A stretch of DNA of 6,956 nucleotides, taken from positions 1 to 6,956 of the forward strand of contig CANGEZ010000106.1 of the NCBI GenBank assembly GCA_947452875.1. The letters run 5' to 3'. Below are positions 1 to 5,668 of the stretch, in pieces. The notes beneath the pieces were generated by a model. That model worked only from the letters and a program-made list of their open reading frames with translations. It made no database searches and was not told the DNA's origin. The translations under genes and the position numbers were made by a program. The DNA comes from Chitinophagaceae bacterium. Lineage in GTDB: Bacteria > Bacteroidota > Bacteroidia > Chitinophagales > Chitinophagaceae. Within the stretch, counting starts at the first letter, position 1. Each line of letters starts with the position of its first letter.

Positions 1-1193
1 AATGCAAAGCTCGGTGTATGTGTTGGCAATTGCGTTACATATTTAATCTTGATGGCGTTACCTCTTACAACTGGAGGATGATATTGCTCAACCGCTTTCA
101 ACATCACTTCATTCAATTTAGAAGTAGCCACTTTTTTCTTCTTATTTTCATACACTTCAAGAGCTGCTTCAATTGATTTGAAAATTCTTTGCTTCTCTAT
201 AACTGATATAAAAATAATAGGCACATCATTAAATGGCGCCAAGCGTTGTCTTAATTCTTTTTCGTAATCTCTGGCTGTATTGGTTTCTTTTTCAATCAAA
301 TCCCATTTGTTGACCAATACCACAATGCCTTTCCCTTTTTTAACTGCAAGAGAGTATATCGCCAAATCCTGAGCCCCAATGCCTTTTCCTGCATCTAATA
401 GCAACAAGCAGATATCCGCTTCATCCATAGCTTTAATAGCTCTGATGACTGAATAGAATTCCAAATCTTCATGCACCTTGGCTCTTTTTCTTAAACCTGC
501 TGTATCAATCAGGATGAATTCTTTATTGTATAAATTGTAGTGCGTGTGAATGGTATCTCTGGTAGTACCGGCGATATCACTTACGATGGTGCGCTCCTGT
601 CCTATCAGCGAGTTGAGCAATGAAGATTTTCCAACATTAGGTTGTCCAATGATGGCAAATTTTGGAATCCCATCATCATCTACAATTGCATCAGCATCTG
701 GATCCATAGTAGAAATAACAGCATCTAATAACTCACCGGTTCCACTACCGCTAATGGATGATAAGAAGAAAATATTTTCAAAACCTAGACTGTAAAATTC
801 ACTGGCTTCCATTAAGCGAATGTGGTTGTCAACTTTATTTACAGCGAGGTAAACTGGCTTGTGACTTCTTCTCAATAAATCCGCCATGGACTCATCAAGG
901 TTGGTAATGCCTGAAGAAGCATCCACCATGAAAATAATCGCATCGGCTTCACTGATGGCGATGTTGACTTGCTTGGCAATTTCGATTTCAAAAATATCAT
1001 CGCTATTGGCCACAAATCCACCTGTATCAATGATATTAAAGCTTTTTCCTGCCCACTCTGCAACACCATATTGACGATCTCTGGTAACTCCACTCAAATC
1101 ATCCACAATAGCTTTTCGCTGCTCGAGCATGCGATTGAAAAATGTACTTTTTCCTACGTTAGGCCTTCCCGTTATGGCAACTGTAAAACTCAT
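1..1193 (-). CDS. der: Ribosome biogenesis GTPase Der (EngA), C-terminus cut by window edge
   Basis: Der is a double-GTPase that binds the large ribosomal subunit and is needed for 50S assembly. The reading frame gives 397 complete codons from an ATG whose complement is at 1191-1193, then leaves the window; the family is usually about 435-440 residues, so only the end of the KH-like domain is missing. First G domain: GRPNVGKS at residues 9-16, DTGG at 56-59, NKVD at 119-122. Second G domain: GQPNVGKS at 183-190, DTAG at 230-233, NKWD at 295-298. A KH-like domain begins near residue 350, with the family-typical EKQRI and HPP stretches. The two complete sets of G motifs in tandem make the call secure. 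It lies 187 bp downstream of era on the same strand, with no hairpin terminator between them, so co-transcription is possible. A weak TAATTTTG box also precedes it. No Shine-Dalgarno sequence is visible, as usual in this phylum. Confidence 0.97.
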   Translation of the reverse strand, partial: MSFTVAITGRPNVGKSTFFNRMLEQRKAIVDDLSGVTRDRQYGVAEWAGKSFNIIDTGGFVANSDDIFEIEIAKQVNIAISEADAIIFMVDASSGITNLDESMADLLRRSHKPVYLAVNKVDNHIRLMEASEFYSLGFENIFFLSSISGSGTGELLDAVISTMDPDADAIVDDDGIPKFAIIGQPNVGKSSLLNSLIGQERTIVSDIAGTTRDTIHTHYNLYNKEFILIDTAGLRKRAKVHEDLEFYSVIRAIKAMDEADICLLLLDAGKGIGAQDLAIYSLAVKKGKGIVVLVNKWDLIEKETNTARDYEKELRQRLAPFNDVPIIFISVIEKQRIFKSIEAALEVYENKKKKVATSKLNEVMLKAVEQYHPPVVRGNAIKIKYVTQLPTHTPSFA

Positions 1194-1214
1194 TATAATT
1201 AAAAATTAAAAAGT

Positions 1215-1222
1215 CAAAATTA
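1215..1222 (-). promoter_or_regulatory. Possible -7 promoter box TAATTTTG before der
   Basis: On the minus strand the box matches the Bacteroidota TAnnTTTG consensus exactly and would place a transcript start about 15 nt before the der ATG. No TTG/TTTG -33 element sits 17-23 bp upstream, and the surroundings are T-rich, so a chance match is quite possible. Confidence 0.3.
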
Positions 1223-1239
1223 AAAAAGGTTCAAATGGT

Positions 1240-1302
1240 TAGATGCTGGATAATAGATGCTTGATACTAGATACTTGATTCTGGATGTTTGATTCTGGAT
1301 AA
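1240..1302. repeat. Degenerate 7-bp tandem array A, nine units (consensus TDGATDH)
   Basis: Nine contiguous 7-bp units fill exactly 63 bp: TAGATGC, TGGATAA, TAGATGC, TTGATAC, TAGATAC, TTGATTC, TGGATGT, TTGATTC, TGGATAA. Every unit keeps T-x-GAT at positions 1 and 3-5, while positions 2, 6 and 7 vary. There are no indels between units. The period is not a multiple of three, so the repeat is not coding. It lies in the era-der gap and would be transcribed if the two genes share an mRNA. Similar low-complexity heptamer tracts are known from other bacterial genomes (for example the STRR heptamers of filamentous cyanobacteria). Relationship to those is not claimed. Confidence 0.9.
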
Positions 1303-1319
1303 TCTCCAAACAAAAAAAC
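1303..1319. other. Junction between the two heptamer arrays
   Basis: This 17-bp A-rich joint separates array A from array B. Its start (TCTCCAAACAAA) is nearly repeated 19 bp later (ACTCCAAACAAA at 1322-1333). It may therefore be a decayed or slipped part of array B. Confidence 0.5.
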
Positions 1320-1382
1320 AAACTCCAAACAAACAACGCCAAACCCCAAACCCCAAACAACAAACCATAAACCACAAACATC
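1320..1382. repeat. Degenerate 7-bp tandem array B, nine units (consensus AAACNNN)
   Basis: Nine contiguous 7-bp units again span exactly 63 bp: AAACTCC, AAACAAA, CAACGCC, AAACCCC, AAACCCC, AAACAAC, AAACCAT, AAACCAC, AAACATC. Eight of nine start with AAAC; the third has CAAC. The last unit overlaps the first two plus-strand bases of the era stop codon (complement of TCA at 1381-1383), so the array begins right where era coding ends. On the strand of era and der the same tract is G/T-rich, with GGGGTTT twice in succession. The base composition is unrelated to array A although the period and unit number are the same. Confidence 0.88.
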
Positions 1383-2250
1383 AATATCCATATTCCTTCA
1401 AAAAATTCTCATTATCTCTCCACTTCGCTCTTACTTTCACAAACAATTCAAGAAACACTTTAGCGCCTAAAAACGCTTCGATATCTTTTCTGGCCAGTGT
1501 GCCCAGTTTTTTTATCATGCTGCCGCCTTCGCCGATGATGATTCCTTTTTGAGTTTCACGCTGTACGATAATGTCGGCCGTAATTTTTATCAGCGTTGTT
1601 TTTTCCTTAAATTCTCTGATTAATACTGCGCTATGATAAGGCAATTCCTCTTGAAACAATTCGAATATTTTTTCTCTGATCAGCTCGCTTACAAAAAACT
1701 TGGTTGGCAAATCGCTCAAATCATCCCCTTCAAAAAAAGGTTGACCTTCCGGTAAATAAGATAAAATTGAAGTAATCAATTCTTTTATACCTGTTTTGTG
1801 AAGAGCAGACACAACAACGATTTCTTTACAATAAGATTTCTGAGAGAAAAATGCTTTAAGCTCAGTTATAGACATTTCCTTTTTCTCCGCATCTGCCTTG
1901 TTCAATACAATAATTGCCGGAACTTTCAAATGTAATGCTTGAAAAATGGTATCTGATTCTTCAGGATTTTCTTTTGAATCCACCATTAACAGCGCCAGAT
2001 CTGCATCTTCCAGACTTCCTTTAACAGCCTGCATCATTTTTTCGTGCAGTTTGTATTTAGGTTCGATGATTCCGGGAGTGTCAGAAAAGATGATTTGATA
2101 GTCTTTCTCGTTTAGAATGGCTTTTATCCTATGACGAGTTGTTTGCACTTTATGTGAAACAATGGCCATCTTTTCTCCCATGATGGCATTGAGCAATGTG
2201 CTCTTACCGGCATTGGGCTTTCCGAAAATATTTACAAATCCTGCTTTCAT
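1381..2250 (-). CDS. era: GTPase Era
   Basis: Era is an essential GTPase that binds the 3' end of 16S rRNA through a KH domain and checks 30S subunit maturation; it acts in the cytoplasm, often at the membrane. The 289-residue product has the usual family length. Visible motifs are the P-loop GKPNAGKS at 10-17, the switch I QTTRHR at 36-41, DTPG at 57-60, NKAD at 117-120, SAL at 148-150, and the KH signature with GxxG at 240-243 (GEGG). The ATG (complement at 2248-2250) starts directly before the conserved GFVNIFGKPN strand and no upstream start would fit better. A TAGCTTTG box lies 10 bp upstream. The gene precedes der on the same strand. Its C-terminus (NENFLKEYGY) looks intact, so the heptamer array that begins at its stop codon has not altered the protein. 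Confidence 0.98.
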   Translation of the reverse strand: MKAGFVNIFGKPNAGKSTLLNAIMGEKMAIVSHKVQTTRHRIKAILNEKDYQIIFSDTPGIIEPKYKLHEKMMQAVKGSLEDADLALLMVDSKENPEESDTIFQALHLKVPAIIVLNKADAEKKEMSITELKAFFSQKSYCKEIVVVSALHKTGIKELITSILSYLPEGQPFFEGDDLSDLPTKFFVSELIREKIFELFQEELPYHSAVLIREFKEKTTLIKITADIIVQRETQKGIIIGEGGSMIKKLGTLARKDIEAFLGAKVFLELFVKVRAKWRDNENFLKEYGY

Positions 2251-2260
2251 CTTAGAAATG

Positions 2261-2268
2261 CAAAGCTA
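2261..2268 (-). promoter_or_regulatory. Candidate -7 promoter box TAGCTTTG before era
   Basis: The box matches TAnnTTTG exactly on the minus strand, 10 bp before the era ATG, which implies a very short leader. The nearest TTTTG upstream is 34 bp away, too far to be a regular -33 element, so the call rests on the -7 box and its position alone. Confidence 0.45.
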
Positions 2269-2324
2269 TCTTAAATTTAATGGTTTTTAGCATGCATTTC
2301 ATCAAAACCTAAAATATATACAAT

Positions 2325-2354
2325 AAAAATGCCGACTGAATAGCCGGCATTTTT
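2325..2354 (-). terminator. Rho-independent-type terminator after the lipoprotein gene
   Basis: A perfect 10-bp stem (AAAAATGCCG at 2325-2334 pairing with CGGCATTTTT at 2345-2354) encloses a 10-nt loop. On the minus strand the descending arm ends in five T and continues AT-rich. It lies 18 bp past the lipoprotein stop and ahead of era, so it should end the lipoprotein transcript and isolate era from it. The A/T flanks would let it work partly on the plus strand too, but no plus-strand gene ends here. Confidence 0.75.
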
Positions 2355-2372
2355 AAAAAATCATATTAAATA

Positions 2373-2969
2373 TTACAACTTAGTGTACGTAGTTTTTTCA
2401 GTTAAATGATAAACTGTACCAGTAGTACCTGTGCTTGTGAATGAAACCCAAGTCACCATTTTAGTTGAACTAAAAGATTTCAAAACAGCAGGATATGTTG
2501 TTTGACCATCCCAGATTAAGCTATTGTTAGTGATAGCCCATGTACCTGTACCTGAACCATCAGGAGAGCAAACTGTACCAGCATCAGCATAAGTGTAAGT
2601 TCCGCTAGTATTTGATGCTCCTGCAAAAGCATAAGTATCATCCCAAGTACAAGGAGCATAAATTTCTCCGAATACAGTTGTATCATGAACGATTTCATAT
2701 GTAGTGTTCAATTCTTGTATATAAACGCTATCAGCACTCATGTTCCATAAACCTGTTTTCAAAGAAGAATAATCGCAAGCTCTTGATAAGCTATCAGCAG
2801 GTGCAGTTGCGGTACCACCACTTACAGTGTAAGTTCTTGTTTGAACACCATTAGAACAGTCAGACCATGCGCTATAAGTAATAACTGGAGCAGCAGGAGC
2901 AGGTGTATCTTTTTTACAGCTGAAGATAATAACAGAAACGATAAATAGTAATCCAATAATCTTTTTCAT
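2373..2969 (-). CDS. Lipoprotein with TSP1-like motif and lipocalin-like C-terminal region
   Basis: The 198-residue product starts with a lipoprotein signal peptide (MKK, hydrophobic core, IIFSC with the lipidated Cys at 18), then KKD and a Pro/Ala linker. Residues 32-65 (YSAWSDCSNGVQTRTY and on to Cys65) resemble a short thrombospondin type 1-like motif with W35, C38, the QTR and C65. Residues about 70-198 show the pattern of Bacteroidota lipocalin-like domains: GLW near 73, C107-TWDDTYAF, GTYTYADAGTVC134, GTGTWAI, then beta-strand-like hydrophobic segments. C107 and C134 could form a disulfide. No catalytic motif is visible, and binding or adhesion is only a guess. The CKKD tail after the acylated Cys resembles the acidic or lysine-acidic export signals described for surface lipoproteins of this phylum, so surface exposure is plausible. 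The gene stands alone, between its own terminator and a divergent gene. Lipoprotein status is firm; the domain names are moderate. Confidence 0.88.
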   Translation of the reverse strand: MKKIIGLLFIVSVIIFSCKKDTPAPAAPVITYSAWSDCSNGVQTRTYTVSGGTATAPADSLSRACDYSSLKTGLWNMSADSVYIQELNTTYEIVHDTTVFGEIYAPCTWDDTYAFAGASNTSGTYTYADAGTVCSPDGSGTGTWAITNNSLIWDGQTTYPAVLKSFSSTKMVTWVSFTSTGTTGTVYHLTEKTTYTKL

Positions 2970-3128
2970 TGTATAATTTTTATTTTTGAAGTGCTAAATT
3001 AAAGAAAAATTGCATAAAAAAAATCCTTTTCTTAAAGTGGATTTACATTATAAATTAATAAAGCTAAAAGGTGACGACAATTTGAATCCCCAATGCAAAA
3101 GCATGATTCTAATAAAAAACATTTAGGC

Positions 3129-3136
3129 TATATTTA
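3129..3136 (+). promoter_or_regulatory. Possible -7 box TATATTTA before the hydrolase gene
   Basis: The box has seven of eight matches to TAnnTTTG (final G is A) and lies 15 bp before the ATG at 3152. No -33 element stands at proper spacing. The 182-bp gap to the divergent lipoprotein gene also has a weak minus-strand counterpart, TAATTTAG at 2994-3001. Nothing else stands out in that gap. Confidence 0.25.
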
Positions 3137-3151
3137 CAAAAAACTACTCAA

Positions 3152-3973
3152 ATGAAAATTCGATTGCTATCTGCAACCTTGTTACTCTTAATTTTATCAA
3201 GCTGTAACAACCACACCAAAATTTGCAAACATCATTCAACTGCAGTTAAAATGAAAGAAATCAATTGTAGCTATACCATTGAGAATATCACTCACAGAAG
3301 CTTTATTGCAGTAGATACGAGTTTTGATAAAAAAAGGCCTATAGTGCTGATCGTTCCTGAATGGTGGGGACTTAATAATTATGTAAAAAACAGGGCTATC
3401 CAATTAGCTAAATTGGGATATGTAGCCATGGCAGTAGATTTGTATGGCGAAGGCAAAATAGCCACCAATGTTGAAGAAGCTATGCAATATTCCACACCAT
3501 TCTATCAAAACAGTGTTTTTGCAAAGGAGAGATTTGATGCCGCAATCGCAGAAATCAAAAAGCTTTCTGAAGCCGATACCAATGAAATCGCTGCTATTGG
3601 TTATTGTTTTGGTGGTTCGATGGTATTAAATTTTGCAAAAATGGGAGAAGACCTCAAAGGAGTAGTAAGTTTTCATGGCGGATTAAAAGGTGTTCCTGCC
3701 GATAAGGAATTATTGAAGGCCAAGATATTGGTCTGCCACGGATTGAATGATCAATTTGTTTCTCCGGCAGAGGTAACTGGCTTTAAAAAAGAAATGGACT
3801 CCATTCATGCAAATTATTTTTTCAAAACATACGAAGGCGCTACACATGCATTTACAAATCCGGATGCCACTGAGTGGGGGAAGAAATTCAAACTTCCAAT
3901 TGCTTATAATGCGGCTGCGGATTCTTCATCTTGGAGCGAAATGAATAAATTTTTTACTACAATTTTTAAATAG
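3152..3973 (+). CDS. Lipoprotein-anchored dienelactone hydrolase family protein
   Basis: This is an alpha/beta hydrolase of the dienelactone hydrolase (DLH) family, 273 residues long. The family hydrolyses lactones or esters with a Cys-Asp-His triad, all of which can be placed here: nucleophile Cys152 in GYCFGG (150-155), Asp200 in HGLNDQF, and His232 in GATHAFTNP. Glu70 in VPEWWGLNNY corresponds to the conserved Glu of the family. The N-terminus is a clear lipoprotein signal: MKIR, a Leu-rich core and LSSC with Cys18. The enzyme is therefore predicted to be exported and membrane-anchored, whereas the classic DLH of chlorocatechol breakdown is cytoplasmic. CNNH after the lipobox lacks an acidic export tail, which suggests a periplasm-facing position. 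A Met at residue 34 could start a soluble form, but the signal peptide argues for the first ATG. No aromatic degradation genes are nearby, so the substrate is unknown. It ends 15 bp before a strong terminator. Confidence 0.92.
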   Translation: MKIRLLSATLLLLILSSCNNHTKICKHHSTAVKMKEINCSYTIENITHRSFIAVDTSFDKKRPIVLIVPEWWGLNNYVKNRAIQLAKLGYVAMAVDLYGEGKIATNVEEAMQYSTPFYQNSVFAKERFDAAIAEIKKLSEADTNEIAAIGYCFGGSMVLNFAKMGEDLKGVVSFHGGLKGVPADKELLKAKILVCHGLNDQFVSPAEVTGFKKEMDSIHANYFFKTYEGATHAFTNPDATEWGKKFKLPIAYNAAADSSSWSEMNKFFTTIFK

Positions 3974-3988
3974 CCAAGTAGATTCATA

Positions 3989-4027
3989 AAACGATAAAAC
4001 CCACGAATATCGTGGGTTTTATCGTTT
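3989..4027. terminator. Bidirectional terminator between convergent hydrolase and tRNA-Leu
   Basis: A perfect 17-bp inverted repeat (3989-4005 with 4011-4027) has a 5-nt AATAT loop. The inner CCCACG/CGTGGG core is followed on both strands by TTTTATCGTTT, giving T-rich tails both ways. It starts 15 bp after the hydrolase stop codon and ends 5 bp before the tRNA-Leu 3' end, so it can serve both transcripts. Confidence 0.88.
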
Positions 4028-4032
4028 ATCAG

Positions 4033-4118
4033 TACTCGGGAACGGAATCGAACCGTCACTCCCGTTGCGGGGAACAGGATTTTAAGTCCTGCGTGTCTAC
4101 CAGTTCCACCACCCGAGT
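4033..4118 (-). tRNA. tRNA-Leu (anticodon UAA)
   Basis: The minus strand folds into an 86-nt class II tRNA. The acceptor arms ACTCGGG and CCCGAGT pair, with discriminator A. A D-arm with GGTAGA is followed by an anticodon stem CAGGA/TCCTG with loop CTTAAAA, which puts anticodon TAA at 4082-4084. The long variable arm (CCCG/CGGG) is typical of leucine tRNAs. The T-arm GACGG-TTCGATT-CCGTT includes one G-U pair. CCA is not encoded. It reads UUA codons, which are common in this AT-rich genome. It is the downstream member of a two-tRNA cluster, but a terminator lies between the two genes. Confidence 0.96.
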
Positions 4119-4136
4119 GGCACAATTACCTAAAAT

Positions 4137-4144
4137 CAAAAATG
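4137..4144 (-). promoter_or_regulatory. Weak -7 candidate CATTTTTG for tRNA-Leu
   Basis: The box has seven of eight matches to TAnnTTTG on the minus strand, 18 bp before the tRNA. It is proposed because the preceding terminator implies that tRNA-Leu needs its own start. Only a run of T, not TTTG, stands at the -33 distance. Confidence 0.25.
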
Positions 4145-4162
4145 ATGATAAGTAAATTATTT

Positions 4163-4195
4163 AAAAAAAATCCCGTCCGGGTAATCGTGACGGGA
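4163..4195 (-). terminator. Rho-independent terminator after tRNA-Gly
   Basis: On the minus strand, TCCCGTC (complement of 4189-4195) pairs with GACGGGA (complement of 4171-4177) around an 11-nt loop and is followed by eight T. This G/C-rich stem plus T8 tail begins 6 bp after the tRNA-Gly 3' end, so the two tRNAs are probably separate transcripts or are joined only by read-through. Confidence 0.85.
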
Positions 4196-4201
4196 AAGAT
4201 G

Positions 4202-4274
<73 letters not shown>

Positions 4275-4309
4275 ATATTGTATAAGAACTATCTTTTTTT
4301 AAAGGAGTG

Positions 4310-4342
4310 CAAAAATAAGCATACTTTCTTTAAAAAAACAAA
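4310..4342 (-). promoter_or_regulatory. Bacteroidota-type promoter of tRNA-Gly (TTTG / TATTTTTG)
   Basis: This is the best-matched promoter in the window. On the minus strand the -33 TTTG (4339-4342) is separated by 21 bp from a perfect -7 box TATTTTTG (4310-4317). A start near 4303 would give a 5' leader of roughly 28 nt to be trimmed by RNase P. The -33 box lies within 7 bp of the stop codon of the preceding small membrane protein gene. Confidence 0.65.
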
Positions 4343-4348
4343 ACTTTT

Positions 4349-4561
4349 TTATTTGTATTTCGGATTGTACAAAGTATTCTCCGGAACATTTACTTCAGGC
4401 TTGCCTTTGTATCTATGAGTGTATAAACTATAACATCCTCCCAACACAAATGCAATAATCACAAAAACCTGACAAAACCAAATGAATCTTGAAGAAGATA
4501 CCCAATTGTGTGTAAAATCTTTGTGTGTATTATCGATTACTTCGTTGTATTCCTGTTGCAT
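4349..4561 (-). CDS. Small single-pass membrane protein, unknown function (70 aa)
   Basis: I do not recognise this family. The 70-residue product has a polar N-terminus (about 1-25, rich in N, D, H and S), one hydrophobic segment at about 26-46 (FIWFCQVFVIIAFVLGGC), then a basic HRYKGK stretch and a Pro/Asn/Tyr-rich tail ending PKYK. The basic residues after the segment would favour a C-terminus in the cytoplasm, but the N-terminus also has a Lys and an Arg, so topology is open. It does not look like a cleaved signal peptide. The start is supported by a perfect TATTTTTG box 20 bp before the ATG, inside the short gap after the glycosyltransferase. It could be expressed from that box or by read-through from the glycosyltransferase. 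Reading frame, promoter and protein pattern make a real gene likely. Confidence 0.72.
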   Translation of the reverse strand: MQQEYNEVIDNTHKDFTHNWVSSSRFIWFCQVFVIIAFVLGGCYSLYTHRYKGKPEVNVPENTLYNPKYK

Positions 4562-4581
4562 AATCTCTTTTTTTTCGGAGG

Positions 4582-4589
4582 CAAAAATA
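4582..4589 (-). promoter_or_regulatory. Candidate -7 box TATTTTTG before the 70-aa membrane protein
   Basis: The box is identical to the tRNA-Gly -7 box, including the preceding CT and following GC, and lies 20 bp before the ATG within the 49-bp gap after the glycosyltransferase. No TTG is found at -33. Confidence 0.45.
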
Positions 4590-4610
4590 AGGTGTTCTAT
4601 TTAAAAAAAA

Positions 4611-5636
4611 TTATTTAGCGCCAATAATTTCTTTAAAGGTCTTTTTGTTTTTAAAAAAATAATCCCAAATCAACAATCCATGATACCAGCCACTAAAATT
4701 ATTAGATGTAGATTTCGGCTTCGGAGTTGTTCGTTTGATAAAAAACAACCAATATACAAAAGCCATATGCGATTTTGCAATTGCCATTAAATACTGACCA
4801 TCTCCTGCTAAGAGTCCTTTCCATGCTGCTACTGCATCCAAACCAAATCTGACAGGAACTTTCCAGCATGCCTTCCAAAATGGAAGATTTTTTGCGAGCA
4901 TGATCAAATTATTCCTGAAATTCAAAAACACTTTACGGCTGTTGCCTTTGGGTAAAGTACCACCTCCAACATGATAAACAACTGATTTCGGCTGCACATA
5001 AACTTTATATCCAAACAACTGCATCCGCCAACATAAATCTATTTCTTCCTGATGTGCAAAAAAATATTCATCCAGCCCATTCATTTCGTGATAAACATCA
5101 GCCCTAACAAACATAGCAGCTCCCGTTGCCCAAAAACATGGCGCCGCATTATCGTACTGTCCCAAATCTTTCTCACAATCATCAAATACCCTACCTCTCG
5201 TAAACGGATACCCGAAACTATCAATCCAGCCTCCTGATGCACCGGCATATTCAAATTCAGACTTGTCATTAAATGATAAAAGTTTGGGTTGACAGGCGCC
5301 TATTTTCTTGTCAGATTCCATCAATTCAATAACGGGTTCAATCCATCCCCGAGTCACTTCTACATCACTATTCAGTAAAACATAATAATCGGTCTTTACT
5401 TGCTTTAAAGCAGTATTGTATCCTTTCGCAAATCCTTCGTTTGATGGATTGATAATAATCTCAACAGATGGGAATTGTTGTTGTAAAAAAGTAACTGAAT
5501 CATCAGTAGAAGCATTATCAGCAACAACTACTTTAAAATTAGAATAAGTAGCTTTTATTACAGATGGTAAAAACTTCTCTAGGAATTTTTTACCATTCCA
5601 ATTCAAGATGACTACCGCTACTGAAGGTTTAAACAT
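4611..5636 (-). CDS. Family 2 glycosyltransferase, WbbL/rhamnosyltransferase-like
   Basis: This is a GT-A fold glycosyltransferase that would move a sugar from a nucleotide donor to a lipid-linked or surface glycan on the cytoplasmic face of the membrane. The 341-residue product opens with VAVVILNWNG (6-15), then has VVVADNASTDDS (36-47) for nucleotide binding, NEGFAKGYN (66-74), the metal-binding DxD equivalent LLNSD (87-91), the acceptor-site TGAAMFVR (171-178), and the catalytic-base region HQEEIDLCWR (195-204). The order and spacing match the WbbL-type group within GT2, often annotated as rhamnosyltransferase; the actual sugar cannot be read from the sequence. The C-terminal third has aromatic-hydrophobic stretches (about 285-305), possibly membrane-associating helices. 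Neighbours give no polysaccharide cluster within the window. It is divergent from the histidine kinase gene with only 66 bp between the starts, so the two promoters share that space. Confidence 0.93.
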   Translation of the reverse strand: MFKPSVAVVILNWNGKKFLEKFLPSVIKATYSNFKVVVADNASTDDSVTFLQQQFPSVEIIINPSNEGFAKGYNTALKQVKTDYYVLLNSDVEVTRGWIEPVIELMESDKKIGACQPKLLSFNDKSEFEYAGASGGWIDSFGYPFTRGRVFDDCEKDLGQYDNAAPCFWATGAAMFVRADVYHEMNGLDEYFFAHQEEIDLCWRMQLFGYKVYVQPKSVVYHVGGGTLPKGNSRKVFLNFRNNLIMLAKNLPFWKACWKVPVRFGLDAVAAWKGLLAGDGQYLMAIAKSHMAFVYWLFFIKRTTPKPKSTSNNFSGWYHGLLIWDYFFKNKKTFKEIIGAK

Positions 5637-5660
5637 TTATATTTACTTTTTTGACGAGCA

Positions 5661-5668
5661 CAAACTTA
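5661..5668 (-). promoter_or_regulatory. Candidate -7 box TAAGTTTG before the glycosyltransferase
   Basis: The box is an exact TAnnTTTG match on the minus strand, 24 bp before the ATG. A TTG at 5684-5686 is 15 bp upstream, shorter than usual. The divergent kinase gene has only an imperfect box, TAATTTTA at 5692-5699, so close to its ATG that the mRNA would be almost leaderless. Confidence 0.45.

Noticed and set aside
380..1193. Degenerate G motifs in Der (SSISG, SVIEKQRI) as signs of loss of function
   Set aside because: The P-loops, DTGG/DTAG and NKxD motifs are all intact, and G5 motifs vary naturally in this family.
550..1202. Several plus- and minus-strand frames inside der
   Set aside because: They lie within a fully conserved der frame and show no protein-like motif.
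1240..1382. CRISPR array
   Set aside because: Units are 7 bp with no spacers, and no cas-like gene is present.
1289..1552. Plus-strand frame of 87 codons starting inside the heptamer arrays
   Set aside because: Its first half is translated repeat (Lys/Gln/Asn/Pro-rich) and its second half is antisense to the conserved end of era.
3030..3052. AAATCC...GGATTT inverted repeat in the divergent intergenic region as an operator
   Set aside because: Six-bp arms around a 12-bp loop in AT-rich DNA are expected by chance; there is no second copy.
3093..3106. ATGC-AAAA-GCAT mini-palindrome upstream of the hydrolase gene
   Set aside because: A four-bp stem is too short to support a regulatory call.
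3904..4125. Minus-strand frame of 73 codons over tRNA-Leu
   Set aside because: It runs through the tRNA, the terminator and the antisense of the hydrolase C-terminus; no independent support.
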